DNA from: CAWDPQ01 sp963804245 | GTDB lineage: Bacteria; Acidobacteriota; Vicinamibacteria; Vicinamibacterales; 2-12-FULL-66-21 | Direction of reading: 5' to 3' | DNA length: 64,000 nucleotides | Assembly (NCBI GenBank): GCA_963804245.1 | Contig: CAWDPQ010000009.1 | Location: 372,001-436,000, forward strand | Shown here: piece after piece, positions 36,494 through 45,559 of the stretch | Numbering within the stretch: position 1 is the stretch's first letter | Layout of the letters: every line of letters starts with the position of its first letter | The notes under the pieces: model-generated | The model's database searches: none | Seen by the model: the letters and a program-made list of their open reading frames with translations, nothing else | Told to the model about the DNA's origin: nothing | Program-made: the position numbers and the translations under genes

Positions 36494-36768
36494 GCGGCTG
36501 GGTGAATGCGTGTGTCATATCTCCCCTTTCCGATCGCAACGGGTTCGATTTGAGTGTTTCGGGAACGAAGCGGGCCTATCTCCTCGACAGCAGCGGGCAC
36601 TGGCACGTCACGGGCTTCGTTCAACAAGCCCGCGAGGAGGATCCGGCGCCCGCTCCGTGCGAAATCGATCAGTCTCAGCCGTGCGAGCGCTGATAACCAG
36701 ATTGCGCGCACCCGGACGGAACGGTTGAGGCACCGATTCTTGTAGAGGCTTGGCAGCGGAGGGACACG
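36494..36768. other. Intergenic stretch without a supported gene
   Basis: 275 bp between kynA and the CsbD gene. A 7-bp hairpin (CGGGCTT 36611-36617 with AAGCCCG 36626-36632) could end the upstream transcript but lacks a T run. No convincing promoter, RNA gene or coding frame was found on either strand. Confidence 0.5.
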
Positions 36769-36972
36769 ATGAACCGTGACGAAATCGAAGGCCGAGCTGA
36801 GCAGGTCAAGGGAAAGGTCAAGAAAGCCGTAGGAGATTTGACGGACGACGAGCGTCTTCACGACGAAGGCGCGGCCGACGAGGCCGCCGGCGACGTTCAG
36901 GAGGGGTTCGGTCGCGCCCGCCGCAAGGTAGGGGAAGCCATAGAGGATATCGGCGAGAACATAAAGAAGTAA
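36769..36972 (+). CDS. CsbD family stress protein
   Basis: 67 aa, highly charged. MNRDEIEGRAEQVKGKVKKA VGDLTDDERL is the CsbD hallmark, and the middle is Asp/Glu/Ala-rich. The family is induced by general stress in many bacteria, with no defined molecular role. GGAGGGA lies 7 bases before the ATG. It is the last gene before the ribosomal cluster. Confidence 0.92.
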   Translation: MNRDEIEGRAEQVKGKVKKAVGDLTDDERLHDEGAADEAAGDVQEGFGRARRKVGEAIEDIGENIKK

Positions 36973-37043
36973 CTTGCCCGGTAGCGGGAAAAGGGCAGAG
37001 GTCAAAGGCGAGCGGTTCGTTGGCAGTCACTGCCGCGAACCGC

Positions 37044-37072
37044 TTGCGCCAGTTAGGACCCTCTGTTATATT
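37044..37072 (+). promoter_or_regulatory. Sigma-70-type promoter of the str operon
   Basis: TTGCGC (37044-37049) and TATATT (37067-37072) are separated by exactly 17 bp, placing transcription start near 37079, about 350 nt before rpsL. It is the best promoter match I found in the window. Confidence 0.65.
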
Positions 37073-37122
37073 TGCAAGGTTCTGGTGGGCCCTGGGACAC
37101 CCTATCTAGGGCCCAACTCTCA

Positions 37123-37304
37123 GCCCCGACCGTTGTCGAGGGGCGTGGAACCCTGAGCCCGTCGGTGAAAGGGCACGCCAGCGTCTTCGGACGCAGCACA
37201 TTAAACCTAATAGGGTAAGTCAGTTCCGGGTGCCGGGCCGTCATGCGGCACCCTAGGCCCGGAACAACCAGCCGATCGTTCGCGGACTAACGTCTGCGAT
37301 CGGC
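37123..37304 (+). promoter_or_regulatory. Structured 5' leader of the rpsL-rpsG-fusA operon
   Basis: The 355 nt between the promoter and rpsL hold no gene but three strong stems: 37123-37130 with 37135-37144 (GCCCCGAC / GTCGAGGGGC); a two-part stem 37223-37265 (outer GTTCCGGG / CCCGGAAC, inner GGTGCCG / CGGCACC); and 37271-37304 (GCCGATCG / CGATCGGC with inner pairing). After them, GC-rich sequence 37310-37400 contains words similar to the 85-bp dispersed element. Autoregulation by S7 or S12 or attenuation is possible; no T-run terminator is visible. Confidence 0.5.
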
Positions 37305-37427
37305 GTTCCGCGTTTGCGCGCAGCGCGCGCGAAAACGCGAGGAGCGGAGCGGGGCATCGGGCCCCCGCGAGCGACGAGCTTGGCGGGGTGCAGGGTCCCC
37401 GCCATTCAAGAGATGGAGTTGTGAGTA

Positions 37428-37802
37428 GTGCCGACGATTAGCCAGCTCGTACGCCAGGGGCGTGAGAAGGTCCTGACCAAGACCAAGAGCCCGGCGCTGC
37501 AGAACAGCCCGCAGAAACGCGGCGTCTGCGTGCGCGTCTTCACGCAGACGCCGAAGAAGCCCAACTCCGCGCTGCGCAAAGTGGCCCGGGTCCGGCTCAC
37601 CAACGGCATCGAGGTGACGACCTACATTCCTGGAGTCGGCCACAACCTGCAGGAGCACTCGCTCGTGCTGATTCGTGGTGGCCGTGTGAAGGACCTGCCG
37701 GGCGTTCGCTACCACGTCGTACGCGGCACGCTCGACGCGGTTGGTGTGCAGGGCCGCAAGCAGGGTCGCTCGAAGTACGGAGCGAAGCGGCCGAAATCGT
37801 AG
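37428..37802 (+). CDS. rpsL: 30S ribosomal protein S12
   Basis: 124 aa, full length. PTISQLVRQGREKVLTKTK opens the protein; TPKKPNSALRKVARVRL contains the lysine whose change gives streptomycin resistance (wild-type Lys here), and VKDLPGVRYHVVRG carries the aspartate that is methylthiolated in many bacteria. S12 sits at the decoding centre. The start is GTG 37428 with GGAG nine bases upstream. First gene of the str operon; it is not preceded by rpoB/rpoC, unlike in many phyla. Confidence 0.98.
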   Translation: MPTISQLVRQGREKVLTKTKSPALQNSPQKRGVCVRVFTQTPKKPNSALRKVARVRLTNGIEVTTYIPGVGHNLQEHSLVLIRGGRVKDLPGVRYHVVRGTLDAVGVQGRKQGRSKYGAKRPKS

Positions 37803-37803
37803 A

Positions 37804-37895
37804 AGTCAGCTGCCAGCAACCAGCCGCCAGCCTCCAGCGTCACGCCGAGGCTGATGAGAAGAGTGCGAGCTGGGAGCTGGAAGCTGGAAGCTGAG
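37804..37895 (+). repeat. Inverted AGCTTCC-word array before rpsG
   Basis: Left arm of CCAGC words (CAGCTGCCAGCAACCAGCCG...) and right arm GCTGGGAGCTGGAAGCTGGA ending 5 nt before the rpsG ATG. The arms are complementary and enclose about 30 nt. The GGAAGCTGGAAG end is the only Shine-Dalgarno-like sequence for rpsG. Confidence 0.8.
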
Positions 37896-37899
37896 ACTT

Positions 37900-38451
37900 A
37901 TGCCCAGACGACGAGAAATTCCGAAACGCGAAGTGCCGCTCGACCCGCTCTACAGCAGCTCGCTGGTGACGAAGTTCATCAGCACGCTGATGCGTGACGG
38001 CAAGCGCAGCACGGCCGAACAGATCATGTACGGCAGCCTGTCCTCGATTCAGGAGAAGACCGGTGACGACCCGCTGAAGGTATTCAAGAAGGCGGTCGAG
38101 AACGTCAAGCCGGCGCTCGAAGTGAAATCGCGGCGAGTCGGCGGTTCGAATTACCAGGTACCGGTAGAAGTGAACCCGAACCGGCGGCTGTCGCTCAGCA
38201 TTCGCTGGCTGGTTGGCTACGCGCGCGAGCGTGGCGACGGCAAGACCATGAAAGAGAAGCTGGCCAACGAGCTGATGGACGCGGCCAACCTGCGCGGCGG
38301 TGCCGTGAAGAAGCGAGAGGACGTCCATCGCATGGCGGAGGCCAACAAGGCTTTCGCGCACTACGATGGTAATGCGAACTTCCGCCGGAAGGCGGAAGCC
38401 GCGGAACTGAAAGCGGCGAGCCACGAAGGGGTCATACAGCAATCGCCGTAG
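37900..38451 (+). CDS. rpsG: 30S ribosomal protein S7 (3' end shifted by a probable one-base deletion)
   Basis: The first 154 residues are standard S7 (MPRRREIPKREVPLDPLYSS, RRLSLSIRWLVGYARERGDG, HRMAEANKAFAHY), the protein that nucleates the 30S head and binds 16S rRNA. The family normally ends AFAHYRW; here TAC-GATGGTAA reads on as HYDGNANF... for 29 extra residues. Adding one C after 38364 gives TAC-CGA-TGG-TAA and a normal 157-aa protein ending at 38372. The extra residues are encoded by intergenic repeat sequence. I therefore take the extension as a sequence deletion, not real biology. Confidence 0.95.
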   Translation: MPRRREIPKREVPLDPLYSSSLVTKFISTLMRDGKRSTAEQIMYGSLSSIQEKTGDDPLKVFKKAVENVKPALEVKSRRVGGSNYQVPVEVNPNRRLSLSIRWLVGYARERGDGKTMKEKLANELMDAANLRGGAVKKREDVHRMAEANKAFAHYDGNANFRRKAEAAELKAASHEGVIQQSP

Positions 38452-38471
38452 CTTCCGCCTTTAGACGGAAG
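38379..38471 (+). repeat. CTTCCGCC / GGCGGAAG palindromes between rpsG and fusA
   Basis: ACTTCCGCCGGAAGGCGGAAG at 38379-38399 and GCTTCCGCCTTTAGACGGAAG at 38451-38471. They belong to the GGCTTTAGCC-core family also seen at 41088, 48500, 50199 and 55935. The final GGAAG serves as the likely fusA ribosome site. Confidence 0.7.
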
Positions 38472-38479
38472 AATATGTT

Positions 38480-40600
38480 ATGCCAAGGCAGACACCGTTA
38501 GATCGCACGCGCAACATCGGCATCATGGCGCACATCGATGCCGGGAAGACCACCACGACGGAACGGATCCTGTTCTACACGGGCATCACGTACAAGATCG
38601 GCGAGGTGCACGAAGGCACGGCCGTGATGGATTGGATGGAGCAGGAACAGGAGCGCGGCATCACCATTACGTCGGCCGCGACGACCTGTTTCTGGCGCGA
38701 TCACCGGATCAACATCATCGATACGCCAGGCCACGTGGACTTCACGGCGGAAGTCGAGCGCTCGCTGCGCGTCCTCGATGGCGCCGTCGCCGTGTTCGAC
38801 GCCGTGGCCGGCGTCGAGCCGCAGTCGGAGACTGTCTGGCGCCAGGCCGACAAGTACCGCGTGCCGCGCATCTGCTTCGTCAACAAGATGGACCGCATCG
38901 GCGCCGACTTCAAGCGGACGTTCGAGCAGATCATCTCGAAGCTGGGGGGCAATCCGGTGGCGATTCAGCTGCCGATCGGCAGTGAAGACCGCTTCACCGG
39001 CGTGATCGACCTCGTCCGCATGAAGTCCATCACCTACAAGGACGAGACGATGGGCGCCGACTACATCGTCGGCGAGATTCCAGCCGACATGCTGGACGAA
39101 GCGAAGCACTATCGCGAGCAGCTGATCGAAAAGGTCAGCGAGGCGGACGACAAGCTCCTCGAGAAGTACCTCCATGGCGAGGAGATCAGCGAGGACGAGA
39201 TCAAGGCGGCACTTCGCAAGCGCGTGAACAGCTCGGTTCACACGACGGGCGAGAAGGCGGAGCCCGCCTTCGTGCCGGTCATCTGCGGGTCGGCGTTCAA
39301 GAACAAGGGCGTGCAGCCGCTGCTCGACGCGATCGTCGACTACCTGCCTTCCCCCGTGGACGTGCCGCCAATCAAGGGCTTCGACCCCAATAAGGGCCCC
39401 GAAGCCATCGTCGAGCGCCCCGCGGCCGACGACGCGCCGGTTTCGGCGCTGGCGTTCAAGATCATGACCGACCCGTTTGTCGGCCAGCTCACGTTCATCC
39501 GCGTTTACTCGGGCGTCATGACCGCCGGATCGTCGGTCTACAACTCGACCAAGCAGAAGACCGAGCGTCTCGGCCGCTTGCTGAAGATGCACGCGAACAA
39601 GCGGGAAGAGATCAAGGAAGTCTACGCCGGCGATATCGCCGCGGCGGTCGGGCTCAAGACGGTCTCGACCGGCGACACGGTGTGCGACGAGAAGAAGCCA
39701 GTCGTGCTGGAGTCGATGGACTTCCCGGAGCCGGTCATCTCGCTCGCCATCGAGCCGAAGACCAAGGCTGACCAGGAGAAGCTCGGCGTCGGCCTGCAGA
39801 AGCTGATGGCGGAGGACCCGACGTTCCGCGTGAAGACCGATCCGCAGACCGGCGAGGTGGTCATCGCCGGCATGGGCGAACTGCACCTCGAAATCATCGT
39901 CGATCGACTCAGGCGCGAGTTCAACGTCGACTCGTCATCGGGCCGGCCGCAGGTCGCCTACAAGGAAACGCTGACTCGCCCGGCCGAGGGCGAGATGCGC
40001 TATGCGAAGCAGACGGGCGGCCGTGGCCAGTTCGCCGAAGTCAAGATCCGTCTCTTTCCGGGAGAGCCGGGCACCGGCTACGTCTTCGAAAACGAGATCA
40101 GCGGCGGGGCGATTCCCAGGGAATACATCAAGCCGGTCGACGAGGGCATCAAAGAGGCGCTCACGCGTGGAGTGCTCGCGGGCTATCCGATCGACGATGT
40201 GCGGATCGAGCTGTACGACGGCAAGCACCACGAAGTGGACTCGTCGGAAATGGCGTTCAAGATTGCCGGATCGATGGCCTTCCAGGACGCCGCGAAAAAG
40301 GCCAAACCGGTTCTGCTCGAACCGGTGATGCGCGTGGAAGTGGTCGTCCCCAAGGAGCATCTGGGCGACGTGATGGGCAACCTGTCGAGCCGCCGCGGCC
40401 ACATTCAGTCGCAGGAGGATCGCGGGGGCACGCAGATCATCAACGCCCGTGTGCCGCTCTCCGAGATGTTTGGATATGCGACCGATCTCCGATCGCGGAC
40501 GCAGGGCCGGGCGACCTTCTCGATGCACTTCGATCGCTACGAGCAGGCGCCGAACCACGTGAGCGAAGAGGTCGTGGCCAGGGTTCAGGGACGAACGTAA
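38480..40600 (+). CDS. fusA: Elongation factor G
   Basis: 706 aa, intact. GTPase motifs: AHIDAGKT (17-24), DTPGHVDF with the catalytic His, and NKMDRIGADF; then domains II-V including GRGQFAEV and the SSRRGHIQSQEDRGG loop. EF-G moves tRNAs and mRNA during translocation and helps split ribosomes. Third gene of the str operon; tuf does not follow. The start ATG 38480 follows GGAAG. A divergent paralogue is at 57860 on the other strand. Confidence 0.98.
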   Translation: MPRQTPLDRTRNIGIMAHIDAGKTTTTERILFYTGITYKIGEVHEGTAVMDWMEQEQERGITITSAATTCFWRDHRINIIDTPGHVDFTAEVERSLRVLDGAVAVFDAVAGVEPQSETVWRQADKYRVPRICFVNKMDRIGADFKRTFEQIISKLGGNPVAIQLPIGSEDRFTGVIDLVRMKSITYKDETMGADYIVGEIPADMLDEAKHYREQLIEKVSEADDKLLEKYLHGEEISEDEIKAALRKRVNSSVHTTGEKAEPAFVPVICGSAFKNKGVQPLLDAIVDYLPSPVDVPPIKGFDPNKGPEAIVERPAADDAPVSALAFKIMTDPFVGQLTFIRVYSGVMTAGSSVYNSTKQKTERLGRLLKMHANKREEIKEVYAGDIAAAVGLKTVSTGDTVCDEKKPVVLESMDFPEPVISLAIEPKTKADQEKLGVGLQKLMAEDPTFRVKTDPQTGEVVIAGMGELHLEIIVDRLRREFNVDSSSGRPQVAYKETLTRPAEGEMRYAKQTGGRGQFAEVKIRLFPGEPGTGYVFENEISGGAIPREYIKPVDEGIKEALTRGVLAGYPIDDVRIELYDGKHHEVDSSEMAFKIAGSMAFQDAAKKAKPVLLEPVMRVEVVVPKEHLGDVMGNLSSRRGHIQSQEDRGGTQIINARVPLSEMFGYATDLRSRTQGRATFSMHFDRYEQAPNHVSEEVVARVQGRT

Positions 40601-40623
40601 GAGAAGGACGAAGGAAGAAGGAC

Positions 40624-40735
40624 GAGCGCCTGCGGCCCGAGCGAGCGGCCGGAGGGAAGCCCGGCGAAGCCGGGCCCGCGAGCGAGCGCGAGCGGGGTTG
40701 GGCCCCGCGAGCACTGAGAAAAGCAGACTTCTGAG
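40624..40735 (+). repeat. About 85-bp dispersed element copy before rpsJ
   Basis: Blocks in order: AGCGCCTGCGGCCCGAGCGAG, an inner hairpin (GCCCGGCGAAGCCGGGC), GCGAGCGCGAGCGGGG, and GGCCCCGCGAGCACTGAG. The first and last blocks match the copies at 41919 and 55188, but the middle differs. Confidence 0.75.
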
Positions 40736-40747
40736 GGAACTAGCAAG

Positions 40748-41083
<336 letters not shown>

Positions 41084-41087
41084 ACAC

Positions 41088-41141
41088 CGTAGCGCGCAGC
41101 TTTAGCTGCGCGTCGCTGACGCGGGGCTGAAGCCCCGCGCG
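41088..41141 (+). repeat. Two-hairpin palindrome (GGCTTCAGCC family) before rplC
   Basis: First palindrome GCGCGCAGCTTTAGCTGCGCG (41092-41112), second GCGGGGCTGAAGCCCCGC (41121-41138). The copy after rpsD at 55935 has the same two-hairpin design with different arm bases, so pairing rather than sequence is conserved. Confidence 0.8.
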
Positions 41142-41162
41142 ACGGGCGAAGCGAGCACAACG

Positions 41163-41909
<747 letters not shown>

Positions 41910-41918
41910 AACCCAGCG

Positions 41919-42007
41919 CGGGCGTTGAATCAGCAGCGCCTGCGGCTGCTGCCGAGCGCGAATGCGCGAGGCAGCCGCGAGCGGGGGTGGGGCCCCGCGA
42001 GCATTGA
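41919..42007 (+). repeat. About 85-bp dispersed element copy before rplD
   Basis: Starts CGGGCGTTGAATCAGCAGCG and ends GGGGTGGGGCCCCGCGAGCA; both ends are identical to those of the copy at 55188 over more than 20 bases each, while the middle 30 bases differ. It ends 4 nt before the rplD ATG. Confidence 0.85.
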
Positions 42008-42010
42008 GAA

Positions 42011-42631
42011 ATGAAATTAGACATCGTAGATCAAACGAACAAGACCGTTGGGACGCTGGAGCTCAACGACGAGCTGTTTGGCGGCCGCGTCAAGACCGAT
42101 CTGATCTGGGAATCGGTCGTTCAGGAGAACGCCGCTGAGCGCCGCGGAACCCATGCCACCAAGAATCGTGCGCTCGTCAGCGGCAGCGGCAAGAAACCGT
42201 GGCGGCAGAAGGGCACCGGTCGCGCGCGGGTCGGTGAGATTCGCAATCCGCTGTGGCGGAAGGGCGGCACGGTGTTCGGTCCGCAGCCACGGAGCTATGC
42301 CTACGATCTCCCGAAAAAAGTGCGGCGGGGCGCGCTGCGATTCGCCCTGGCGCAGAAGCTTCGGGATGGAGCGCTGGTGGTCGTCGACAGGCTGTCATCG
42401 AGCGATCGCAAGACCAAGTCCACGGCCGAAATGTTGAAAACGCTGGGCGCTACCGGCAAGACCCTGCTGATCGATGTGAAGCCCGAGGATGATTTCGCGT
42501 TGAGCGCGCGAAACATCGCCGGCATTCGCGTGGTGCCGACCAATCGCGTGACGGCGCGAGACGTCATGGATACCTCGCACGTGATTGCGACCCGAGTGGC
42601 CATGGAGAAGTTACAGGAGACGCTGGCGTAG
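42011..42631 (+). CDS. rplD: 50S ribosomal protein L4
   Basis: 206 aa. Central loop ALVSGSGKKPWRQKGTGRAR lines the peptide exit tunnel; GGTVFGPQPRSYAYDLPKKV and the C-terminal NRVTARDVMDTSHVIATRVA are conserved. In E. coli L4 also represses the S10 operon by binding its leader; no such leader is evident here. The ribosome site is weak (GAGAA), directly after the repeat. Confidence 0.97.
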   Translation: MKLDIVDQTNKTVGTLELNDELFGGRVKTDLIWESVVQENAAERRGTHATKNRALVSGSGKKPWRQKGTGRARVGEIRNPLWRKGGTVFGPQPRSYAYDLPKKVRRGALRFALAQKLRDGALVVVDRLSSSDRKTKSTAEMLKTLGATGKTLLIDVKPEDDFALSARNIAGIRVVPTNRVTARDVMDTSHVIATRVAMEKLQETLA

Positions 42632-42670
42632 CTCCCAGCTGGAAGCTGGAAGCTGGAAGCTGGAAGCTGA
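42632..42670 (+). repeat. AGCTGGA-word repeat before rplW
   Basis: Four near-perfect copies of GCTGGAA in the 40-bp gap; ends GGAAGCTGAA directly before ATG 42672, so its last GGAAG is the likely rplW ribosome site. Confidence 0.8.
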
Positions 42671-42671
42671 A

Positions 42672-42962
42672 ATGAAACTGACAGACGTTATCAAGCGGCC
42701 GCTCATCACCGAGAAGACCACGCTGCTTCGAGAGGATAGCCGGACGGTGGTCTTCGAGGTTGCCGCGGCGGCGACCAAGGTCGACATCAAGCACGCGGTC
42801 GAAAAGCTGCTCGGCTCGAAGGTCGAAGCGGTGCGCACCTCGATCTCGCACGGGAAGATGAAACGCCAGGGGCGCTTCATCGGCCAGCGGTCAGACTGGA
42901 AAAAGGCTTACGTGAAGCTCCGGGAGGGAGAAAAGATTCCCGAGTTCCTGGAAGGCGCATAA
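42672..42962 (+). CDS. rplW: 50S ribosomal protein L23
   Basis: 96 aa, normal size. DVIKRPLITEKTTLLRED, VVFEVAAAATKVDIKHAVEK and KKAYVKLREGEKIPEF are the conserved L23 elements. L23 lies at the tunnel exit and is the docking site of trigger factor and SRP. ATG 42672 is chosen because upstream codons in the frame come from the repeat. Confidence 0.97.
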   Translation: MKLTDVIKRPLITEKTTLLREDSRTVVFEVAAAATKVDIKHAVEKLLGSKVEAVRTSISHGKMKRQGRFIGQRSDWKKAYVKLREGEKIPEFLEGA

Positions 42963-42971
42963 GGATCACCA

Positions 42972-43796
42972 ATGCCGATTCGCAAATACAGACCGACTTC
43001 GCCGGGCCGACGGTTTCAGACCGTTCAGGTGTTCGACGACATCACCCAGACGGAGTCGTACAAGCCGTTGACCGAGCCGCTGCAGAAGTCCGGCGGGCGC
43101 AACAACCACGGCGAGCTGACGTCCTGGTGGCGTGGCGGTGGGCACAAGCGGAACTACCGCGTCATCGACTTCAAGCGGGACAAGAAAGACATCCCGGCGA
43201 AGGTGTCGACGGTCGAGTACGACCCGAATCGGTCGGCGCGGATTGCGCTGCTGACCTACGCCGACGGCGAGAAGCGCTACATCCTGCAGCCGAACGGTCT
43301 CAAGGTCGGCGACACGATCGTCTCGGGCGACAACGTCGACATCCTGCCGGGTAACACGCTGCCGCTGAAGAACATCCCGCTCGGGACCGAAGTGCACAAC
43401 GTCGAGCTGCGGCCGGGGCGCGGCGGACAGATTGCCCGGAGCGCGGGCTCGTCGGTGCAGCTCGTCGCGAAAGAAGGGGAATACGCCTCGGTGAAGATGC
43501 CCTCGGGCGAGATTCGGAAGATCAACGTCGAGTGCGTCGCCACCATCGGTCAGGTTGGCAACGTCGATCACGAGAACGTGTCGATCGGCAAAGCCGGACG
43601 CAGCCGCTGGCTGGGCAAGCGCCCGCACGTTCGCGGCGTGGCGATGAATCCGGTCGATCACCCGCTTGGCGGTGGCGAAGGCAAAACGTCGGGTGGCCGT
43701 CACCCGGTGTCGCCGTGGGGTGTGCCGACCAAGGGTTACAAGACGAGGAATCGCAAGTCGACCGACCGGTTCATCGTACAGCGGAGAAAGAAATAG
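42972..43796 (+). CDS. rplB: 50S ribosomal protein L2
   Basis: 274 aa. PIRKYRPTSPGRRFQTVQVF, GRNNHGELTSWWRGGGHKRN (the RNA-binding entry) and VAMNPVDHPLGGGEGKTSGG followed by RHPVSPWG, with the histidine near the peptidyl transferase centre. L2 joins the subunits and shapes the active site. AAGGATC ribosome site, 9 bp after rplW. Confidence 0.98.
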   Translation: MPIRKYRPTSPGRRFQTVQVFDDITQTESYKPLTEPLQKSGGRNNHGELTSWWRGGGHKRNYRVIDFKRDKKDIPAKVSTVEYDPNRSARIALLTYADGEKRYILQPNGLKVGDTIVSGDNVDILPGNTLPLKNIPLGTEVHNVELRPGRGGQIARSAGSSVQLVAKEGEYASVKMPSGEIRKINVECVATIGQVGNVDHENVSIGKAGRSRWLGKRPHVRGVAMNPVDHPLGGGEGKTSGGRHPVSPWGVPTKGYKTRNRKSTDRFIVQRRKK

Positions 43797-43797
43797 T

Positions 43798-43875
43798 CAG
43801 CGGCCAGCAACCAGCCACCAGCTTCGTGCGTGAAGCTGGCAGCTGCTGGAAGCTGAAAGCTGGAAGCTGGTAGCT
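43798..43875 (+). repeat. Inverted AGCTTCC-word array before rpsS
   Basis: Left arm CAGCGGCCAGCAACCAGCCA and right arm GCTGGAAGCTGAAAGCTGGA, complementary with about 15 nt between. The right arm ends 4 nt before the rpsS ATG. Confidence 0.8.
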
Positions 43876-43878
43876 AAT

Positions 43879-44214
43879 ATGAGTAGATCACTGAAAAAGG
43901 GCCCCTTCGTCGATGTTCCACTGCTCGAAAAAGTGGAAGTGATGAACCGCGGAGGAGACAAGAAGGTTATCAAGACCTGGTCGCGGCGATCGACCGTCGT
44001 GCCGGAGATGGTCGGGCACACGATCGCGGTGCACAACGGGAAGAAGTTCATCCCGGTGTACATCACCGAGAACATGGTGGGCCACAAGCTCGGCGAATTC
44101 GCGCCCACGCGAGTGTTCAAGGGACACACGACGAAGAGCGACAAAGCGGCGCAAGTGGCCGCGGCCGCGCCAGCGGCACCGGCGGGAGCATCGGCGCCCA
44201 AGGCAGGTGGGTAA
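43879..44214 (+). CDS. rpsS: 30S ribosomal protein S19
   Basis: 111 aa: about 90 residues of standard S19 (SRSLKKGPFVDVPLLEKVEV, RRSTVVPEMVGHTIAVHNGK, GHKLGEFAPTRVFKGH) plus an Ala/Pro-rich tail of about 20 residues (AAQVAAAAPAAPAGASAPKA). S19 contacts the 30S head and the A-site tRNA region. The last base of its stop codon is the first base of the rplV ATG. Confidence 0.97.
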   Translation: MSRSLKKGPFVDVPLLEKVEVMNRGGDKKVIKTWSRRSTVVPEMVGHTIAVHNGKKFIPVYITENMVGHKLGEFAPTRVFKGHTTKSDKAAQVAAAAPAAPAGASAPKAGG

Positions 44215-44759
44215 TGGCGGTCCAGGCACACGCGACGGCGAAGTACGTGCGCACGTCGGCGCAGAAGGCGGGCCTGGTGCTCGATCTGATTCGCGGCCGT
44301 GACGTGAATGCGGCGCTGTCGACCTTGCACTACGCGCGCAAAAGCGTGGCCCGCGACATCGAGAAGGTGTTGCGGTCGGCGATTGCGAACGCGCAGCAGA
44401 AGGATGGCTTCGGCGGTGACGTCGAGCGGCTGTTCGTCAACGCCTGTTACGCCAATCAAGGGCCGTCGCAAAAGCGGATCCGTCCGGCGCCGATGGGTCG
44501 TGCGTTTCGGGTGGTCAAGCGCACCGCGCACCTGACGGTGCAGGTCGCCGAGCGGCCGTCGCCGGTCATGGAAACCGCACCGGCTCCGGTTGGCGAGACG
44601 GCCGGCCGATCCACGACCGCGGCCAGCACGCCCAAGCGCGCACGCGGGGCCAAGCCCAAGCCGAAGGCGAAAGCTCGCGGCGCGGCGAAGACGGGTGGAG
44701 CCCGGAAGAAGGCGGCCGGCGGGGCACGAAAAACGGGCGGACAAAAGAAGAAATCGTAA
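44214..44759 (+). CDS. rplV: 50S ribosomal protein L22 with long basic tail
   Basis: 181 aa. The first 112 residues are normal L22 (AKYVRTSAQKAGLVLDLIRG, YANQGPSQKRIRPAPMGRAF with the tunnel hairpin). The remaining 70 are an Ala/Lys/Gly/Pro-rich extension (KRARGAKPKPKAKARG ... RKTGGQKKKS) likely to be disordered and RNA-binding. The extension keeps frame to a normal stop and resembles the tail of L17 here, so it is probably real. Starts in the rpsS stop codon (TAATG). Confidence 0.96.
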   Translation: MAVQAHATAKYVRTSAQKAGLVLDLIRGRDVNAALSTLHYARKSVARDIEKVLRSAIANAQQKDGFGGDVERLFVNACYANQGPSQKRIRPAPMGRAFRVVKRTAHLTVQVAERPSPVMETAPAPVGETAGRSTTAASTPKRARGAKPKPKAKARGAAKTGGARKKAAGGARKTGGQKKKS

Positions 44760-44788
44760 GCAGAGGACAGCGACGAGCGACTGAATTT

Positions 44789-45469
44789 ATGGGACAAAAA
44801 GTTCACCCGCACGGGTTCCGGCTCGGCTTCAACAAGACGTGGCGCTCGCGCTGGTTCGCGGATCGCGACTACGCGAAGCTGCTGCACGAGGATCTCAAGC
44901 TGCGTGACTCGCTGAAGGAACGGTTCGCACACGCGGGCGTTTCCAAGATCGAGATCGAACGCGCCGCCAACAAGCTGAAGATCGACATCTATACTTCGCG
45001 CCCGGGCATCATCATCGGCCGCAAGGGGACGGAAGTCGACAAGCTGAAAACGGAGATCCAGAAGAAGACCAATCGTGAGGTCTTCATCAACATCCAGGAG
45101 ATCCAGAAGCCTGAGCTCGATGCCCAGCTCATTGCCGAATCGGTGGCGATGCAGCTGGAGAAGCGCGTCGCGTTCCGCCGCGCGATGCGGAAGGCGGTGG
45201 AATCGGCGCTGCGCTTCGGCGCGCGCGGCATCAAGGTCCGCGTCTCGGGCCGGTTGAACGGCGCCGAAATCGCGCGGTCCGAGTGGTACCTGCACGGGCA
45301 GCTGCCGCTGCAGACCCTGCGCGCCGACATCGACTACGGCTTCGCGGAATCGTTCACCACCTACGGCGCCATCGGCGTCAAGGTCTGGCTCTACAAAGGT
45401 GAGCGGTTGGCGCCGCGGATCGGTCGAGAAGAAGACTACAGAACGCCCAGGAGAACAGCGAGGGCGTAG
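44789..45469 (+). CDS. rpsC: 30S ribosomal protein S3
   Basis: 226 aa. GQKVHPHGFRLGFNKTWRSR opening, a KH domain with SRPGIIIGRKGTEVDKLKTE, and GRLNGAEIARSEWYLHGQLP. S3 forms part of the mRNA entry helicase of the 30S. The ribosome site is weak (GAGCGAC). A repeat follows within 5 bp of the stop codon. Confidence 0.98.
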   Translation: MGQKVHPHGFRLGFNKTWRSRWFADRDYAKLLHEDLKLRDSLKERFAHAGVSKIEIERAANKLKIDIYTSRPGIIIGRKGTEVDKLKTEIQKKTNREVFINIQEIQKPELDAQLIAESVAMQLEKRVAFRRAMRKAVESALRFGARGIKVRVSGRLNGAEIARSEWYLHGQLPLQTLRADIDYGFAESFTTYGAIGVKVWLYKGERLAPRIGREEDYRTPRRTARA

Positions 45470-45473
45470 CGAC

Positions 45474-45546
45474 GTCGCTAGTCGCCGGTCGTTGGTCGTC
45501 GCTAGTCGACGAAACGACTGACCAGCGACCAACGACTGACGACTTC
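45474..45546 (+). repeat. Inverted GTCGTTGG-word array before rplP
   Basis: Left arm GTCGCCGGTCGTTGGTCGTC and right arm CGACTGACCAGCGACCAACG, forming a long imperfect hairpin. Same architecture as the AGCTTCC arrays but made of an unrelated word. Confidence 0.8.
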
Positions 45547-45559
45547 AAGGATTGCACCG

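Noticed and set aside
36550..36600. GGAAC-type ECF sigma promoter before the CsbD gene
   Set aside because: A GGGAAC is present, but no convincing -10 element lies at the right spacing and the gene is more than 150 bp away.
38373..38451. Natural 29-residue extension of S7
   Set aside because: The universal HYRW ending and stop codon are present one base out of frame, and the extension is encoded by an intergenic palindrome.
41910..42010. Possible tuf remnant or other gene in gaps of the S10 region
   Set aside because: The gap contains only the dispersed element; no EF-Tu motifs are present in any frame.
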